Below the pieces are notes generated by a model. It was not told the DNA's origin. It did not search any database and worked only from the letters and a program-made list of their open reading frames with translations. This document shows, piece after piece, positions 14,205 through 14,867 of a DNA stretch of 14,867 bases. The stretch comes from Candidatus Woesearchaeota archaeon. GTDB taxonomy: Archaea; Nanobdellota; Nanobdellia; Woesearchaeales; JACPBV01. The stretch spans positions 1 through 14,867 of the forward strand of contig JAHWHQ010000095.1 of assembly GCA_019323195.1 (NCBI GenBank), given 5' to 3'. A program made the translations under genes and the position numbers. Positions within the stretch are counted from its first letter, which is position 1; every line of letters starts with the position of its first letter.

Positions 14205-14543
14205 ATGGAAAAAATAAGATTCCCATGCCCTTGTGGCGGGAAGATAAGATGGACTAAGGAAAAGGTAATACAAAGCGGAGTAGACTGCGGAGTGCTGGAT
14301 GTTGAAATTTGCGACAGATGCGGCAATATGTACCTTCCAGATGATTCAATGAAATCAGTTGAGAAAAAACTAAAAGAAAGGGGCTTGTGGGGTACAAAAA
14401 GGAGAGAGGTTAAATTCTGGAAATCAGGAAATTCTGTCACAGTGAGGTTTCCAACTGACATGACCCATGAGCTTGGTTTAGACAGAGTAAAAAAAGGTTT
14501 TGCCTATCAGGATGGGGAAAATAAGCTGACAATAGAATACTAA
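14205..14543 (+). CDS. Antitoxin with zinc-ribbon N-terminus and AbrB/SpoVT C-terminus
   Basis: The 112-residue product has an N-terminal zinc ribbon with C8-P-C10-G-G and C36-D-R-C39-G-N (MqsA/YgiT-like), a linker helix (about 46-58, SMKSVEKKLKERG), and a C-terminal swapped-hairpin DNA-binding domain (about 66-112: V-K-F-W-K-S-G-N-S-V-T-V-R-F-P...LGLDRVKKG). The N-terminal part would hold the toxin and the AbrB part would bind the operator (inference from families). MqsA itself has a helix-turn-helix at this place, so the domain combination is notable. A TTG at 14196 would overlap the toxin stop, but GAGGT at 14191-14195 is correctly spaced for the ATG at 14205, which I prefer. Confidence 0.75.
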   Translation: MEKIRFPCPCGGKIRWTKEKVIQSGVDCGVLDVEICDRCGNMYLPDDSMKSVEKKLKERGLWGTKRREVKFWKSGNSVTVRFPTDMTHELGLDRVKKGFAYQDGENKLTIEY

Positions 14544-14587
14544 ACCAATCCAACTGCTTAACATAATAGGGCTGGACTATAGAAAAC

Positions 14588-14595
14588 TTTAAAAA
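14588..14595 (+). promoter_or_regulatory. TATA box for the RimK-associated protease gene
   Basis: TTTAAAAA is centred about 27 nt before the ATG at 14619, with no ribosome-binding site between them. This fits the leaderless pattern of the other first genes here. Confidence 0.45.
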
Positions 14596-14618
14596 CAATA
14601 TCAGGAATTCTAAAACCT

Positions 14619-14867
14619 ATGGACTACAGGAAGATAGACGGGAAGACAGTGATTGGGCTTGTTGAGCCTGTGATAATATTCACAAGGACAGATGCCAAGA
14701 AGGTAATAATGGCAAAGATAGACACAGGAGCCTCAAAAAGCTCCATAGACATCAACCTGGCGTCACAGCTTAAGCTCGGGCCGATAGTGAAGTCCAAGCT
14801 TGTAAAGTCTGCGTCAGGAAATAAGCTGAGACCTGTCATAGAATCAACCATAGGGCTGGCAGGCAAG
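14619..14867 (+). CDS. Retropepsin-like 'ATP-dependent zinc protease' family protein, N-terminal part (3' end outside window)
   Basis: The visible 83 codons begin MDYRKIDGKTVIGLVEPVII and continue without a stop to the window edge. The T-V-I-G-L-V-E opening, followed by K-V-I-M-A-K-I-D35-T-G-A-S-K-S-S-I-D, matches the family often named ATP-dependent zinc protease (PF05618, RimK-associated). Its D-T-G-A motif is that of retropepsin-like aspartic proteases. The family is commonly found beside RimK-type ATP-grasp ligases that add glutamate to proteins or small molecules, so such a ligase may follow outside the window (inference). Start 14619 is supported by the TATA spacing. The only overlapping frame on the other strand is a shadow. 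Confidence 0.8.
   Translation, partial: MDYRKIDGKTVIGLVEPVIIFTRTDAKKVIMAKIDTGASKSSIDINLASQLKLGPIVKSKLVKSASGNKLRPVIESTIGLAGK

Noticed and set aside
14624..14866. 80-codon minus-strand open frame at the window edge
   Set aside because: It is opposite the frame with the retropepsin-like D-T-G-A motif and shows no feature of its own.

Overview
The window looks archaeal, probably from a DPANN-type lineage such as Woesearchaeota. This is an inference from gene content and signal style, not from a marker gene. The supporting signs are TATA-box promoters about 24-28 nt upstream of first-gene ATGs (the geometry of leaderless mRNAs), Shine-Dalgarno sites only in front of internal operon genes, an NFACT-R (NEMF/Rqc2-type) protein with eukaryote-like motifs, large secreted CARDB/propeller proteins rich in N-glycosylation sequons, and HEPN/MNT and AbrB-type toxin-antitoxin pairs. 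I saw no rRNA, tRNA, CRISPR array or insertion sequence.

Layout. Positions 1-297 hold the 3' end of an unrecognised gene, convergent with a stand-alone NFACT-R gene (346-1119, minus strand). A divergent promoter region (about 1141-1213) separates the latter from a small two-helix membrane protein (1238-1519). A cell-surface operon follows. Its first gene encodes a 1236-residue secreted protein (1591-5301) with a gingipain-type propeptide-like domain, a seven-repeat propeller, a Cys-rich linker, a CARDB domain and a C-terminal alpha/beta-hydrolase domain. Next come a small three-helix membrane protein (5307-5630) and a second secreted beta-sandwich protein (5720-7642).

Positions 7643-7903 are non-coding. 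They hold a 23-codon fragment resembling a PIN-domain N-terminus, a hairpin with a T-tract, and a palindromic operator-like array around a TATA box. The array precedes a HEPN/MNT toxin-antitoxin pair (7904-9006) whose nucleotidyltransferase carries an N-terminal winged helix.

Positions 9132-13883 form a tight operon, argF-argJ-argB-argD plus a TauE/SafE-type permease. ArgJ, ArgB and ArgD cover most of the acetylated ornithine cycle and ArgF converts ornithine to citrulline. ArgC, ArgG and ArgH are not in the window. A second toxin-antitoxin pair follows (13930-14543): a DUF4258 toxin and an antitoxin joining a zinc-ribbon N-terminus to an AbrB-type C-terminus. The window ends inside a gene for a retropepsin-like 'ATP-dependent zinc protease' (RimK-associated) family protein.

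The parts most worth a second look are the operator array and variant RxxHxY motif of the HEPN/MNT pair, the hybrid Zn-ribbon/AbrB antitoxin, the unusual surface hydrolase, and the split NFACT protein.
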